Shown piece by piece: positions 51,751 to 60,661 of a DNA stretch of 64,000 bases. The position numbers were made by a program, and so were the translations under genes. Numbering within the stretch: position 1 is the first letter of the stretch; every line of letters begins with the position of its first letter. This DNA comes from an uncultured Nitrosomonas sp. (GTDB lineage Bacteria > Pseudomonadota > Gammaproteobacteria > Burkholderiales > Nitrosomonadaceae), in the NCBI GenBank assembly GCA_949281375.1, contig CASDLT010000040.1, forward strand, positions 62,001 to 126,000. Direction: 5' to 3'. The notes below the pieces were generated by a model. The model searched no databases. It saw nothing but the letters and a program-made list of their open reading frames with translations, and was not told the DNA's origin.

Positions 51751-53550
51751 TTAACGGTCAATTACGCGGTCATGGATGGGCCTGTCATGATGATGACTAT
51801 GATCACGAGCGCGATCGGGAATATCGATGGTATCGCGTACGCTATCCCGCAGATCATTGCTCGAGTTATCGCGCAGGTCAAGATTGTCCGGCTTCTCGGG
51901 TCTGTCTATCACTCGGTCGATGTGCGTGTGATCGATGCGCTTATCGTGATGTCCGCTATGATCGCGGTTCAATCCATCCCGTACATCCACATCCGCAGGT
52001 TTTTCCGGTTTGTCGTCCAGCTTATCGATTCTGTCCATCTGCAGGCGCTCATCCTGTGCTTTGCCGCCATCACGACCTGAATGATCCAGTTCTTTGAGAT
52101 CTCTCGAATGAGAATCGCCACCCGACGAATGATCCTTGCCTGAGCCCGAATCTCGATCGAGTTCCTTGCTGGAATCGTCTCTACCACCGCGACCGTGGCC
52201 GCTGCTGTCTTGGCTGGAATCTTTGTCCTCTTGCTTCGATTCCCTGTCGGAATCATTTCTGCTGCCTTTGCCGCTGTTATCGATTTGATTTTTTTCCATT
52301 CTTTCTTGAATTTGAATCGATAAATCCTGCTTGGTATCAATATGCTCAGCAATGATGCGCTGATCTGATCCTACCCGGCCGCTGATTTGGATGCGTTGTC
52401 CCAGCCGGAGCTCGTCCTTTCCATAAGCGGAAAGCTGGGTTCCGGAATCTACGGTGATGATCCGGTTACTTACGGTCAATTCTTTGCCATCAATTGCATG
52501 CACATATCCTTCGATGACAACTCTCTCGACGTTACCGAGGTTGTGGCGAGTAGGTTCAGGTTGAATATGCTGAGCCTTGATATGAGTACCTTCCCAGCGA
52601 CCTGCCACCTGTACTTCCATGCCTGGCGTGAGGGCGATCGCTGATGATTTGGGATCTTGATGGATACGCGTTCCATTGATTTCGAACCCATCGGCAACAA
52701 TTCCCGTCACATGCCCATTAATTTTGGCCTCTGCCTGCGGTGCGATTGCATCGATTCGTGACGCCATCACAATGCCGCCGGGCAATCGATGACCGCTGAC
52801 CTGCACCCAATCACCTGCCTTCAAGTTGAATAAGTGATCGTGCTGGCCGGCTTGGGCAACGTGGACGGTTTGTCCCAAAACATGCATTTGACGAGTCTCT
52901 GAATTCAGAATGCTGATCGGTCCAACCACGGCATGCATGACTGCAATGTTACGGGCTGTCAATTCGCGATCGGCTCCAACCGCATGTGCAGCAATGATTT
53001 GACCCACAGCCAGTTCGCGCAGGGTGGAGGGTTTTCCATCGACGGAAACCGGTGTGCTTGGGTCATAATGAATTTCCACGCCGTTGACGCATACACTTGC
53101 AAATCCGGTGATCGTGCCGACTATACCGGTGCCGCCGATTCCAGAATTGTCGACCGTATTTCCGGTGCCGCCAATTCCACCTCGCTCAGCATTGCCCGTG
53201 CCGCCGATTCCGCCGTCATGAAGACCCGTTCCGCCAATGCCCGAATCAGATGCGATGATTCCGGTGCCACCGATTCCGGATTGCGTGCTCGCCGATGAAT
53301 GAATTCCGGTTCCGCCGCTGCCGCCTGACTGAATGCCGGTGCCTCCAATGCCAGAATCCGATGCAATGACGCCGGTGCCGCCGATTCCTGATTGGTGAAG
53401 GAGTGCTGGATTAATCAGCGACGCGCTGACATCGCAGTTATTCTTTGCCAGTGCGTTGACTGAATAAATCAGGATCAGAAAAAAAATACCCATCACATAG
53501 ATAACATGTCGGGTAAGGCGGTATAACGTTGTCAATGCAATGAGAGCCAT
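51751..53550 (-). CDS. DUF5666-domain protein with GIGGTG repeats and charged tail
   Basis: A 599-residue exported protein. Hydrophobic N-terminus (residues 14-34, ending VNALA) followed by eight copies of a GIGGTG-type motif (about 54-143). Residues about 144-420 contain three to four DUF5666-like beta domains (for example VNGVEIHYDPSTPVSVDGKPSTLRELAVGQIIAAH and VIEGYVHAIDGKELTVSNRIITVDS). From about 425 the chain is highly charged and Ser/Asp/His-rich, ending with DHSHHHDRPIHDRV, which could bind metal. It follows the DUF6502 gene by 17 nt. I do not know a proven function for this combination. Confidence 0.75.
   Translation of the reverse strand: MALIALTTLYRLTRHVIYVMGIFFLILIYSVNALAKNNCDVSASLINPALLHQSGIGGTGVIASDSGIGGTGIQSGGSGGTGIHSSASTQSGIGGTGIIASDSGIGGTGLHDGGIGGTGNAERGGIGGTGNTVDNSGIGGTGIVGTITGFASVCVNGVEIHYDPSTPVSVDGKPSTLRELAVGQIIAAHAVGADRELTARNIAVMHAVVGPISILNSETRQMHVLGQTVHVAQAGQHDHLFNLKAGDWVQVSGHRLPGGIVMASRIDAIAPQAEAKINGHVTGIVADGFEINGTRIHQDPKSSAIALTPGMEVQVAGRWEGTHIKAQHIQPEPTRHNLGNVERVVIEGYVHAIDGKELTVSNRIITVDSGTQLSAYGKDELRLGQRIQISGRVGSDQRIIAEHIDTKQDLSIQIQERMEKNQIDNSGKGSRNDSDRESKQEDKDSSQDSSGHGRGGRDDSSKELDRDSGSGKDHSSGGDSHSRDLKELDHSGRDGGKAQDERLQMDRIDKLDDKPEKPADVDVRDGLNRDHSGHHDKRIDHTHIDRVIDRPEKPDNLDLRDNSSNDLRDSVRDTIDIPDRARDHSHHHDRPIHDRVIDR
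53122..53391 (-). repeat. Coding repeat encoding eight GIGGTG motifs
   Basis: Eight irregularly spaced units of the type SGIGGTG are encoded in the N-terminal region of the DUF5666 protein; the copy with GGSGGTG is the only one with a changed second residue. Confidence 0.75.
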
Positions 53551-53567
53551 GTGATGAGCTTAATGAT

Positions 53568-54452
53568 TTATTTATCAGCAGTATGATCTTGAGGATCTTT
53601 GGGTTCTGCCGGATTGGGGGATTCCGCTGGTTCGCTGAAGTAATAAATTCCAAAGGTCATTCGATACCGAGGGCCATTTTCAAGGGCGTCGTTTTTTTCC
53701 AATTCAGCGGCTTCCTTGTTTATGGCAAGTAAGGATTCCATTCCAAGCGTTTCTGATTTTTCACCTAACAATTTGACTGAATCGGCGCTCAATTCATCGT
53801 AGTAGACGCTACGCTCCATGAATGGCTGATTTTCTTCCAATAAGTTGCTGGTTGCGGCGGCGGCATGATCATGCAGGTTGTGGCCAAAGAAGAATACTTT
53901 TTCATCAAAGCCATGCACCGGAATAAACGCAGCAGTGTTGAGACATACCCGTTTTTGCTCATCAAATCGGGCGACACCAAGCCTCAACCATTCGTCCAGC
54001 ACTACCCGCGAGCGAATGTCACAGCTCACGTTGGTGACAAGTCCTTCGAATGAAATGTCTCCGCCTTCCCGGATAAATCGCGGGAGTGGCTTAGGCTGAT
54101 TATTCTCATCGAGAAACCGCTCGTCACTTGTCCATAAACTGACAAGACGCGCACCCATTGAAATCGAATGCGGAGCTGCATCGGTATTGGTGCGGGCGCA
54201 GTGGCGCAATCGTCGAATATCCTTGCGGTGTATGCCGGTCAGTAGACTCAAGTGGCTGTCAGTCGAAGGTTTTCCTGCAATCCTGAATTCCTTGTCTGCC
54301 ACCTCTACAAAAATATCCTTCAGCATATCTGACAAATAAGTGTAAGTGATTCCTTTTGCAAGCATTAATTTGATGAGGGGACGCAATACACGACGCAAGG
54401 CATTAACCAGCGCGGGTGAAAGTATTGAAATCGAGGGAAGTGTGCCGTGCAT
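53568..54452 (-). CDS. DUF6502-family protein, possible transcriptional regulator
   Basis: A 294-residue cytoplasmic protein. The N-terminal third (ALVNALRRVLRPLIKLMLAKGITYTYLSDMLKDIFVEVADKEF with STDSHLSLLTGIHRKDIRRLRH, of which LLTGIHRKDIRRL is the core) has a winged-helix-like pattern and is the DUF6502 signature. The C-terminal half is mixed and acidic. These proteins are found beside DUF5666 genes in beta- and gammaproteobacteria and are probably DNA-binding. It is divergent from the cupredoxin-propeller gene; the 220-nt region between them contains a strong promoter framed by direct repeats, so autoregulation or control of the neighbour is plausible. Confidence 0.7.
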   Translation of the reverse strand: MHGTLPSISILSPALVNALRRVLRPLIKLMLAKGITYTYLSDMLKDIFVEVADKEFRIAGKPSTDSHLSLLTGIHRKDIRRLRHCARTNTDAAPHSISMGARLVSLWTSDERFLDENNQPKPLPRFIREGGDISFEGLVTNVSCDIRSRVVLDEWLRLGVARFDEQKRVCLNTAAFIPVHGFDEKVFFFGHNLHDHAAAATSNLLEENQPFMERSVYYDELSADSVKLLGEKSETLGMESLLAINKEAAELEKNDALENGPRYRMTFGIYYFSEPAESPNPAEPKDPQDHTADK

Positions 54453-54542
54453 AATCAGAACCAGACTATTGGGTAAGAAACCAAAATTATATTAAATAAT
54501 AAAGTGAATAAATAGCGCAATAATAACATTATTCTTATTGTC

Positions 54543-54560
54543 GTGGGAAATTTTTACACA
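54543..54560 (+). promoter_or_regulatory. Operator-like direct repeat, copy 1
   Basis: GTGGGAAATTTTTACACA, 6 nt upstream of the -35 of the cupredoxin-propeller promoter. It matches copy 2 at 17 of 18 positions. Confidence 0.5.
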
Positions 54561-54565
54561 ATTGC

Positions 54566-54593
54566 TTGACATAAAATTTAACCTGTGTAATAT
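54566..54593 (+). promoter_or_regulatory. Sigma-70 promoter of the cupredoxin-propeller gene
   Basis: A perfect TTGACA (54566-54571) and TAATAT (54588-54593) are 16 nt apart. The start would be near 54600, inside or at the edge of operator-like copy 2, leaving a leader of about 73 nt. Confidence 0.55.
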
Positions 54594-54600
54594 GTGTTGT

Positions 54601-54618
54601 GTGGGAAATATTTACACA
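54601..54618 (+). promoter_or_regulatory. Operator-like direct repeat, copy 2
   Basis: GTGGGAAATATTTACACA, immediately downstream of the -10 and 58 nt from copy 1 start to start. Binding here would cover the transcription start, so repression is the natural reading. Confidence 0.5.
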
Positions 54619-54672
54619 TAAAGATAGTAATAATCAATAGTTAAATGCTAAACATTAATCTAGGAGGGTTTT

Positions 54673-56499
54673 GTGTTTAAAATGAATAAGAGCATTCAAA
54701 AAATTGCATATAGAACAATTTGTTCTTCGGCAATCTTAACGATGTTATCTGCAATGAATGCTTCAGCCGCGGATAACGAAATCAGATTTGAATTGACAGA
54801 CGATCCAGGTCGTTGGTTCGATACCGGAACAGCCGTGGCCGGCAATCGCTCGATTGCCATTGCCACCCCGGGCGTAAAAGTTAAGTTTTCCGGCAATTCC
54901 AACACAGTTCATACTCGATCTAGTTTGATTTATCCTACAGGTGCGGCTAACATGCCGTTCAACACAAAGCCCACCAAAGGTGGCGATGATGTCACGTTGA
55001 CTACCCCGGGTCTGTATGTATTCACATGTAGCATCCATCCTTACATGTTCGGCGCAGTCATAGTTGATGATCCAAGTACCCAAGGTCTAGATCTCGGCTC
55101 ATCGATCAGTCTGATCAATGGAATCAAGGTTCCGACCAGCAGCGATTTGGCTACACGCTTGCTGCGGACTTTCTTCATCGCGACCAATCCCCAGAACTGG
55201 CAAAACTATGCTAGCAACAAACCATGGCATGTCACTTATCCGGATGTGAATGTGCGTGTAGATGCCGGTGTCGTTAATTTGCCCCAGGTGTTGAACGCGC
55301 GTTATGGCAATGATATAGCTCTTGCTCCACTGAAAAACCCTACTACGCCAGCAGTCGGCGAAATTTGGGTAGCCACGCAGTTTGAAACGACCTCAAATAA
55401 ACGAAAACCTGGCACAGTTTCCAGAGTAGATGGAACATCCTGGCAGGTTACTCGAAAAGTAGCATTACCTTCGATCGACATGAATAATCCGCATAATATG
55501 TGGACTGATCGTGATCAAAAGGTCATTTATGCCACTCAATGGTTCGACAAGAAATTGACGGTTTACGACCGCAAGACTGGTGCTCTCATTCGCAACGTTT
55601 CAGTCGGTGAAGCACCTGCGCATGTCATGACACTGACCGACTCAGATCGGTTGCATATCACCAACAATGGCGATACCCGACCTGATTCAGTAATGGAATT
55701 ATCGCCGCTGGCGACGAATGTACTGCGTCGGATCAATATCGGGCGAGGCAATGCTCATGCTCATTGGATGAGCCATGACGGCAAAACCATGGTAACGCCC
55801 AATGTGCTCTCAGGTGATTCTACGCAATATAATTTTCACAGTGACTCGATTGACGCCATTACTAAAGTCAGCGGTCCGCTCAGCCATCCCCTGGCGACTG
55901 GCATGATGCCAGACGCCACCAAGTATTACGTGGCCAATCTGCTCGACAGCACCATAGCCGTCGTCAATATGGATACCCATAAGGTTGTCAAACACATCAA
56001 TTTGATTAAGGATTACAATCCCGTTACCGGCGCCATCAACGGACCGGTCGGTGCGTTGCCAATTCAGACCCCCGTGTCTCCGGATGGCAAGAATATGGTG
56101 ACTGCCAATACCCTGACGGGAACGATCACCGTGGTGGATACAAGCACTGATACCGTGGTTGCGATGTTGCCGTGTGATCCTGGTTGCCATGGTGTGCAAT
56201 ATGGCGCCAAGAAGGATGGCGGTTATTATGCGTATGTTTCCAGTAAATTTTCTAACCGGATGTTGGTGGTCGATCCAGATCCTAACAAGGATGGTAATCC
56301 CAAAGATGCCAAAATTGTCGGTACCGTAGGATTGTTCTCGAAAGCATCAACCGCCACGGATGATACTGTCAGCGGTAACCCAGGAATGGGCGGGCAAGGT
56401 ATACTTCCGATTCCAGTCGTCTATAACGGTTGGGTTCAAAATCTCCCTGCGGCCTGGGGAGATAAGTTGACCCCGGCGCAACGTAATCCGATTCAATAA
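54673..56499 (+). CDS. Exported cupredoxin/YVTN beta-propeller protein
   Basis: A 608-residue periplasmic protein. Starts at GTG 54673 behind AGGAGGG (ATG 54682 is an alternative). Signal peptide to about residue 32 (ASA|AD). Residues 35-135 form a cupredoxin domain with a complete type 1 copper set: His80, and Cys119, His122, Met125 in FTCSIHPYM. Residues about 200-560 are a YVTN-type propeller (VYDRKTGALIRNVSVGEAPAHVM, IAVVNMDTHKVVKHINL, ITVVDTSTDTVVAMLP). Blue-copper domains joined to propellers suggest electron transfer or copper handling in the periplasm; ammonia oxidisers are rich in such proteins. No enzyme activity can be assigned. Confidence 0.85.
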   Translation: MFKMNKSIQKIAYRTICSSAILTMLSAMNASAADNEIRFELTDDPGRWFDTGTAVAGNRSIAIATPGVKVKFSGNSNTVHTRSSLIYPTGAANMPFNTKPTKGGDDVTLTTPGLYVFTCSIHPYMFGAVIVDDPSTQGLDLGSSISLINGIKVPTSSDLATRLLRTFFIATNPQNWQNYASNKPWHVTYPDVNVRVDAGVVNLPQVLNARYGNDIALAPLKNPTTPAVGEIWVATQFETTSNKRKPGTVSRVDGTSWQVTRKVALPSIDMNNPHNMWTDRDQKVIYATQWFDKKLTVYDRKTGALIRNVSVGEAPAHVMTLTDSDRLHITNNGDTRPDSVMELSPLATNVLRRINIGRGNAHAHWMSHDGKTMVTPNVLSGDSTQYNFHSDSIDAITKVSGPLSHPLATGMMPDATKYYVANLLDSTIAVVNMDTHKVVKHINLIKDYNPVTGAINGPVGALPIQTPVSPDGKNMVTANTLTGTITVVDTSTDTVVAMLPCDPGCHGVQYGAKKDGGYYAYVSSKFSNRMLVVDPDPNKDGNPKDAKIVGTVGLFSKASTATDDTVSGNPGMGGQGILPIPVVYNGWVQNLPAAWGDKLTPAQRNPIQ

Positions 56500-56555
56500 T
56501 CCATTCTCACATAGATTGCTAAAATGTTAGATAACTGAGTGGATTCATGAGAATA

Positions 56556-56602
56556 TAAGGGGTGTTTGATAGCTCCCGATTGAGCACTCCTTATTAGCTT
56601 GA
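56556..56602 (+). other. Hairpin in the leader of the acidic secreted-protein gene
   Basis: TAAGGGGTG pairs with CACTCCTTA (one G-U) around a loop that itself contains GCTC/GAGC, giving two mutually exclusive folds. There is no T-tract. A strong AGGAGA site precedes the next ATG. It may be an end signal of the propeller transcript or a leader structure. Confidence 0.35.
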
Positions 56603-56624
56603 CTTAACTTAACAGGAGAAAATT

Positions 56625-57503
56625 ATGAGTACAGTAAACGATGATTCATCCAGCAGTAACAAACATTTTACATTTACGCTGGATGACAATGGCGATGTCA
56701 TCGCTTTTTTCGAAGTCGAAAATGGCGTAAGCACGGAAGAATCGATCGGAAGCGATGATATTTTTGAAGTCGATGGCACGACAATAACTCGTGTCAAATC
56801 AAGCTCCAATGACCCTGTGGAGATTGTCTATTCGGATCCCGAAGGAGATGGTACCTACGTCATCACGTCCGATTCCAGCAATACCGGCGGCGATGACAAT
56901 TCGGGCGGGGGCGGAAAAGGTTATAAATTCACCATCGCCGATGGCACAATCACTGAGGTTTTCGAAATCAAGGACGGCGAAGAAAAACCCGATCCCATTA
57001 GTGATTCCGAAACTTATGCTCTGGGCGATAACAACACTGTAGTGCGCACTGATTTATCAGAAATTGGTTCAGAAATTACCGTATACAATGATACCGATGG
57101 CGATGGCATTTATCATCGCTTCTCTGAGCAATGGGCGCCAGATACCTCCGGAGCCGGTCCATTCAAGATCGAGGATCGCCTAGTCTATACTGGCGACGAT
57201 GATAGCAACAAGATCGCTGTGCGCGATGGCGAAGATTGTCATGGTGGTGGCGGCAAGGATGATTTTGTGCTTCGTGAAGCCGGCAACTTGCGCATCGCAG
57301 ATTACAGCAACAGCGATGATGATCTGATCGTGTTCGATACAGGTCTCGGCTTGACCTCGAAAGAGGAAGTGCAAAGCTATGTCACTGATCTGCACTATGA
57401 AGGCGAAGATTTAGTCGTTGTTTTTGGCTCTGCTGCAACGGTTACGCTGGTGGGCGTGCCATCCGATCAAATTTCCTGGGATGATGTCTCAGTATTGAGC
57501 TGA
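56625..57503 (+). CDS. Acidic repeat protein with RTX-like C-terminus, likely type I secreted
   Basis: A 292-residue strongly acidic protein with no N-terminal signal. Two internal repeats: residues about 15-85 and 102-165 share the pattern FTLDDNGDVIAFFEVENG / FTIADGTITEVFEIKDG and SDPEGDGTYV / NDTDGDGIYH, with DxDGDG loops that may bind calcium. A Gly-rich bridge (GGDDNSGGGGKG) joins them. Residues about 205-292 look like a type I secretion C-terminus: one degenerate RTX nonapeptide (GGGGKDDFVL), a DLIVFDTGLG segment and a hydrophobic end (DDVSVLS). No secretion ATPase is near. The biological role is unknown. Confidence 0.65.
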   Translation: MSTVNDDSSSSNKHFTFTLDDNGDVIAFFEVENGVSTEESIGSDDIFEVDGTTITRVKSSSNDPVEIVYSDPEGDGTYVITSDSSNTGGDDNSGGGGKGYKFTIADGTITEVFEIKDGEEKPDPISDSETYALGDNNTVVRTDLSEIGSEITVYNDTDGDGIYHRFSEQWAPDTSGAGPFKIEDRLVYTGDDDSNKIAVRDGEDCHGGGGKDDFVLREAGNLRIADYSNSDDDLIVFDTGLGLTSKEEVQSYVTDLHYEGEDLVVVFGSAATVTLVGVPSDQISWDDVSVLS

Positions 57504-57514
57504 TCCTGACAGCC

Positions 57515-57545
57515 GCACAGTGAGGGAAGCCCCCTCAGGCTGTGC
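57515..57545 (+). terminator. Strong hairpin after the acidic protein gene (no T-tract)
   Basis: GCACAG-TGAGGG pairs with CCCTCA-CTGTGC, with a GG bulge on the 3' side and a 5-nt loop. It lies 12 nt after the stop. No T-tract follows, so it may stabilise the 3' end or work with the terminator just downstream. Confidence 0.45.
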
Positions 57546-57567
57546 AGCGATTCTTGAGTTTCAATCA

Positions 57568-57611
57568 ACCGTTAAACAGATTTGGCAATTTTACTGTTTA
57601 ACGGTATTTTT
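57568..57611 (+). terminator. Rho-independent terminator
   Basis: A perfect 12-bp stem ACCGTTAAACAG/CTGTTTAACGGT (57568-57579 with 57594-57605), a 14-nt loop and a following ATTTTT. It ends the transcript of the acidic protein gene. Confidence 0.8.
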
Positions 57612-57750
57612 CAAAGCACACCGATGATCTCTGCATGGTCTTGTTTGAGTTTCGATGGTTGAACTTTTCTGAGTCCATGCATCCTTATAGTAACGGCTAC
57701 CCTTAAACAGTAATCTCTACGTCTCATCCTATTCGCTAGGAACATTGAAC

Positions 57751-58824
57751 ATGAATACTTCTCTGATTAATCAAGCAAATTTGAAAAATAGCAAGATTGC
57801 TTACAGCGCCCGGAACGTAATGCTCGAATCGGTCGCTTCGTTATTGCGCGGAGATGATGTCATACCGAATAGTGGAGATATCGTTCTGGCGCGGATTACC
57901 AAGATTGGCCAGCTCACTGAGCTGGAATTGGCCAATGGCCGCCGCTCAGTGTTATTTGCCGACGATGAGATCATCGTCTGCTATGGTGATTGCCATGCCG
58001 CTGATCAGTATGACGCCCAAGTGCCGACTGATCTGGAATCCTGTGACCTGGTCGCTGCTGGCGGGATCGCTTCGCTGATCAATCATCGCCATGCCCATGC
58101 CAAACCGTCGACCATGCTTCAGCCAATAGGCTTGTTGGCAAATGGCGATCATCGCCGCATCAATTTAAAAGATACTGCGCTACCCAAAGTAGTCAGCCTG
58201 ATTTCGCGCCCTTATACCGTTGCCGTCGTGGGCACCTCGATTCACGGCGATAACACCATGGTCGCGGCAAACGTGATTCGCGGTCTTACCAAGGCTGGTT
58301 ATACCGTAGGAGCCGCCAAAATTACCGGTACTGCATCAGGCAGTGATACCTGGCTGATGATCGATGCCGGCGCGAGCATTGCGCTGGATATGACAGATGC
58401 CGGATTTCCTAGTACTCACCTCGTTTCGCCCGAGCAAGTGGATGGCATCATCGAAACATTGATGGCGCATCTCTGCGTGAGCCGGGTTGACGCCATCGTG
58501 ATCGAGGTCGGCGATGGTTTGTTTCAACGGGAGACAGCAGCAATGCTGGATTCCAAAATGTTCGCAAAAACTGTCGATGGCATCATTCTTGCCGCTGCGG
58601 ATGCCATGAGCGCTGTTTCCGGCGTGGAATCGCTGGTGAATAAAAAATTACCCATCATCGCACTGGGCGGTCATCTGATCGATTCTCCACTGGCAACCCT
58701 CGAAATCGTCAATGCCATCGGACTCCCGGTTTTAGACCGGATGGCGTTAGGCTCATCCGATATCGTCAACACCCTGCAAATTCCATTGCAGGAAAATATC
58801 TTTCATATTCAAACTGCATGCTGA
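57751..58824 (+). CDS. DUF1611-like P-loop protein with altered P-loop
   Basis: A 357-residue cytoplasmic protein; ATG 57751 preferred over TTG 57745. The N-terminal part (about 20-150) has a barrel-like domain; the C-terminal part resembles the DUF1611 NTPase domain: VAVVGTSIHGDNTMVAANVIRGLTKAGYTVGAAKITGTASGSD (core GTSIHGDNT at about 161-169) and later VDAIVIEVGDGLFQRETAAML. In the canonical motif (GTDxxxGKxT) Lys contacts phosphate; here it is replaced by Asp, so normal ATP hydrolysis is doubtful. Some DUF1611 proteins act as amino-acid epimerase/NTPase-type enzymes; I cannot assign a reaction. Confidence 0.65.
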   Translation: MNTSLINQANLKNSKIAYSARNVMLESVASLLRGDDVIPNSGDIVLARITKIGQLTELELANGRRSVLFADDEIIVCYGDCHAADQYDAQVPTDLESCDLVAAGGIASLINHRHAHAKPSTMLQPIGLLANGDHRRINLKDTALPKVVSLISRPYTVAVVGTSIHGDNTMVAANVIRGLTKAGYTVGAAKITGTASGSDTWLMIDAGASIALDMTDAGFPSTHLVSPEQVDGIIETLMAHLCVSRVDAIVIEVGDGLFQRETAAMLDSKMFAKTVDGIILAAADAMSAVSGVESLVNKKLPIIALGGHLIDSPLATLEIVNAIGLPVLDRMALGSSDIVNTLQIPLQENIFHIQTAC

Positions 58825-59088
58825 AGTGATTCTGAAAAAAACAAAAATCTAGCCGGTGGTCGCGATGGACGCTATTGGCGGGCCGGTCATTTCCTTGCTC
58901 TTCAAATCCACGGCTGTGCCCGAACGAAGTGATATCTCGGGAATAACGCTCCGGTTCATGCACGATTGACAGAATATTCATTTTCTTGTTGACAAACCTC
59001 CGCTGGAATCCTGAATATGTGGCATTCATCTGAAAATCGAGTTATTTTCAGTTTCTGGCTGTGCTTATTACGATATAAAGGGTGATCA

Positions 59089-60381
59089 TTGGAAGACATG
59101 TCGCTGCACCTCATGCTGATTGTGCTGGTGTTGTTGTTGATTTTATCAGGCTTCTTTTCTCTTTCCGAAACCAGCATGATGGCGATAAACCGTTACCGGT
59201 TGCGCCATCTGGCTAAACAGGGACATCGCGGCGCTCGCCTGACAGTCAAGCTGCTCGAAAGGACTGACCGATTGCTCGGCGTTATTCTATTGGGCAATAA
59301 TTTGCTGAATACCGCGTCGGCAACGTTAGTGGCCATTATTGTGGCGACATTGTTCGCGCAGGATGATTTTGCGTTGTTCATTGGAACAGTGGCGGTCACC
59401 TTCGCCATCCTGATATTCAGTGAGATCACGCCGAAAGTCATTGCGGCCGCTTATCCCGAACGAATCGCCTTGGCGGCCAGTTATGTGCTTACCCCGTTGC
59501 TCTTCATTTTTTATCCTATCGTCTGGTTCGTTAATTTGTTCGTGCGTGCCTTGCTGGTGCTGTTCCGGTTACAACCTCAGAGCGGTGAGCTTGATCAGAA
59601 AATAAGTACGGAAGAACTTAAAACGCTGGTTCTGGAAGGCGGACACTTCATCCAGCACAAGTATCAAAGCATGTTGCTGAATTTGTTCGATCTCGAAACC
59701 ATTACCGTGGATGACGTGATCGTGCCGAGAAGTCAAGTCGAAGCGATCGATCTGGACGCGGATGACGACGTCATTGAATCGCAATTACTGACCTGCCATC
59801 ACACGCGCTTGCCCATCTATCGTGAACGCATGGACAACATCGTCGGCTTCGTGCATGTGCGCAAGGTGCTCAATCAAATGCAGAATGGCAAAATTACGGC
59901 GGCGACGCTCGAAAAAGTCATGCGCAAACCTTATTTCATTCCGTCGGGCACGCCACTGTTCACGCAACTGCAACTCTTCCAGGAAAACCAGAAACGGGTC
60001 GGTCTGGTGGTTGATGAGTATGGTGAATGGATGGGCCTGATCACGCTGGAGGATATCATTGAGGAAATCATCGGCGAATTTACCACCCATGCGCCGACGC
60101 AAACCAGCGCATTCCAGAAACAGGATGATGGCAGCATCATTGTCGAAGGCGGGACGTTATTGAGGGAACTCAATCGAAAATTGAACGTTCAGTTTCCATT
60201 GGATGGCCCCAAAACATTGAATGGTTTGATTCTTGAACATTTTGAAGATATCCCGGAGGCTGGTATCGGACTCAATATCGCGGGATGTCCGATGGAAATT
60301 ATCCAGACCAAAAATCGCGTGGTGAAAACGGTCAAAATATTTCCATCTTTACTGACTTCAGAAACAAAGCCGGCTGATTGA
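59089..60381 (+). CDS. CNNM/CorC (HCC) family transport-associated protein
   Basis: A 430-residue membrane protein with a DUF21/CNNM transmembrane domain (about 1-170; [24 protein letters not shown]), a CBS pair (about 195-325; [47 protein letters not shown]) and a CorC_HlyC C-terminal domain (about 345-420). The family exports or regulates Mg2+/Co2+. The start is TTG 59089: the N-terminus [17 protein letters not shown] then aligns in length with E. coli YfjD-type proteins; ATG 59098 would cut three residues. An 8-bp AT-rich hairpin (59030-59051) lies in the leader. Confidence 0.92.
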   Translation: MEDMSLHLMLIVLVLLLILSGFFSLSETSMMAINRYRLRHLAKQGHRGARLTVKLLERTDRLLGVILLGNNLLNTASATLVAIIVATLFAQDDFALFIGTVAVTFAILIFSEITPKVIAAAYPERIALAASYVLTPLLFIFYPIVWFVNLFVRALLVLFRLQPQSGELDQKISTEELKTLVLEGGHFIQHKYQSMLLNLFDLETITVDDVIVPRSQVEAIDLDADDDVIESQLLTCHHTRLPIYRERMDNIVGFVHVRKVLNQMQNGKITAATLEKVMRKPYFIPSGTPLFTQLQLFQENQKRVGLVVDEYGEWMGLITLEDIIEEIIGEFTTHAPTQTSAFQKQDDGSIIVEGGTLLRELNRKLNVQFPLDGPKTLNGLILEHFEDIPEAGIGLNIAGCPMEIIQTKNRVVKTVKIFPSLLTSETKPAD

Positions 60382-60501
60382 TCGGTTGTTTTTTCTGAAA
60401 CTACAGCTTGGCTGCTTTGTCCTCATCATCCCTGTTGGACGAAAAGCATAAAAGCGGTTATCCTGTCGCCCGATCCATCGTATGAATGAACAATCACCCA
60501 C

Positions 60502-60578
60502 GCGCCCATAGCTCAGCTGGATAGAGTACCGCCCTCCGAAGGCGGGGGTCGCACGTTCGAATCGTGTTGGGCGCGCCA
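60502..60578 (+). tRNA. tRNA-Arg (anticodon CCG)
   Basis: Acceptor GCGCCCA/TGGGCGC, D arm GCTC/GAGT-type, anticodon stem CCGCC/GGCGG with loop CTCCGAA (anticodon CCG at 60536-60538), T arm GCACG TTCGAAT CGTGT, discriminator G and encoded CCA (60576-60578). It decodes CGG. Confidence 0.95.
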
Positions 60579-60641
60579 ATCCATCCATAAATCACTTGCC
60601 AATCGATATTAGTGGTCATTTTTTATTTGATCTTTGAAACA

Positions 60642-60652
60642 ACCGGTCGTAT
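60642..60652 (+). promoter_or_regulatory. Operator-like site upstream of the TetR gene
   Basis: ACCGGTCGTAT lies 9 nt before the tetR ATG. Its exact reverse complement is found at 61280-61290 before the DUF4242 gene. The neighbouring text GGTCATTTTTTAT (60614-60626) is also echoed at 61288-61299. This supports binding by the TetR protein. Confidence 0.6.
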
Positions 60653-60661
60653 TATACCAGT

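Noticed and set aside
50821-53391. Regular repeats resembling a CRISPR array
   Set aside because: The units are in frame, encode Gly-rich motifs in two proteins and have no unique spacers of constant length; no cas genes are present.
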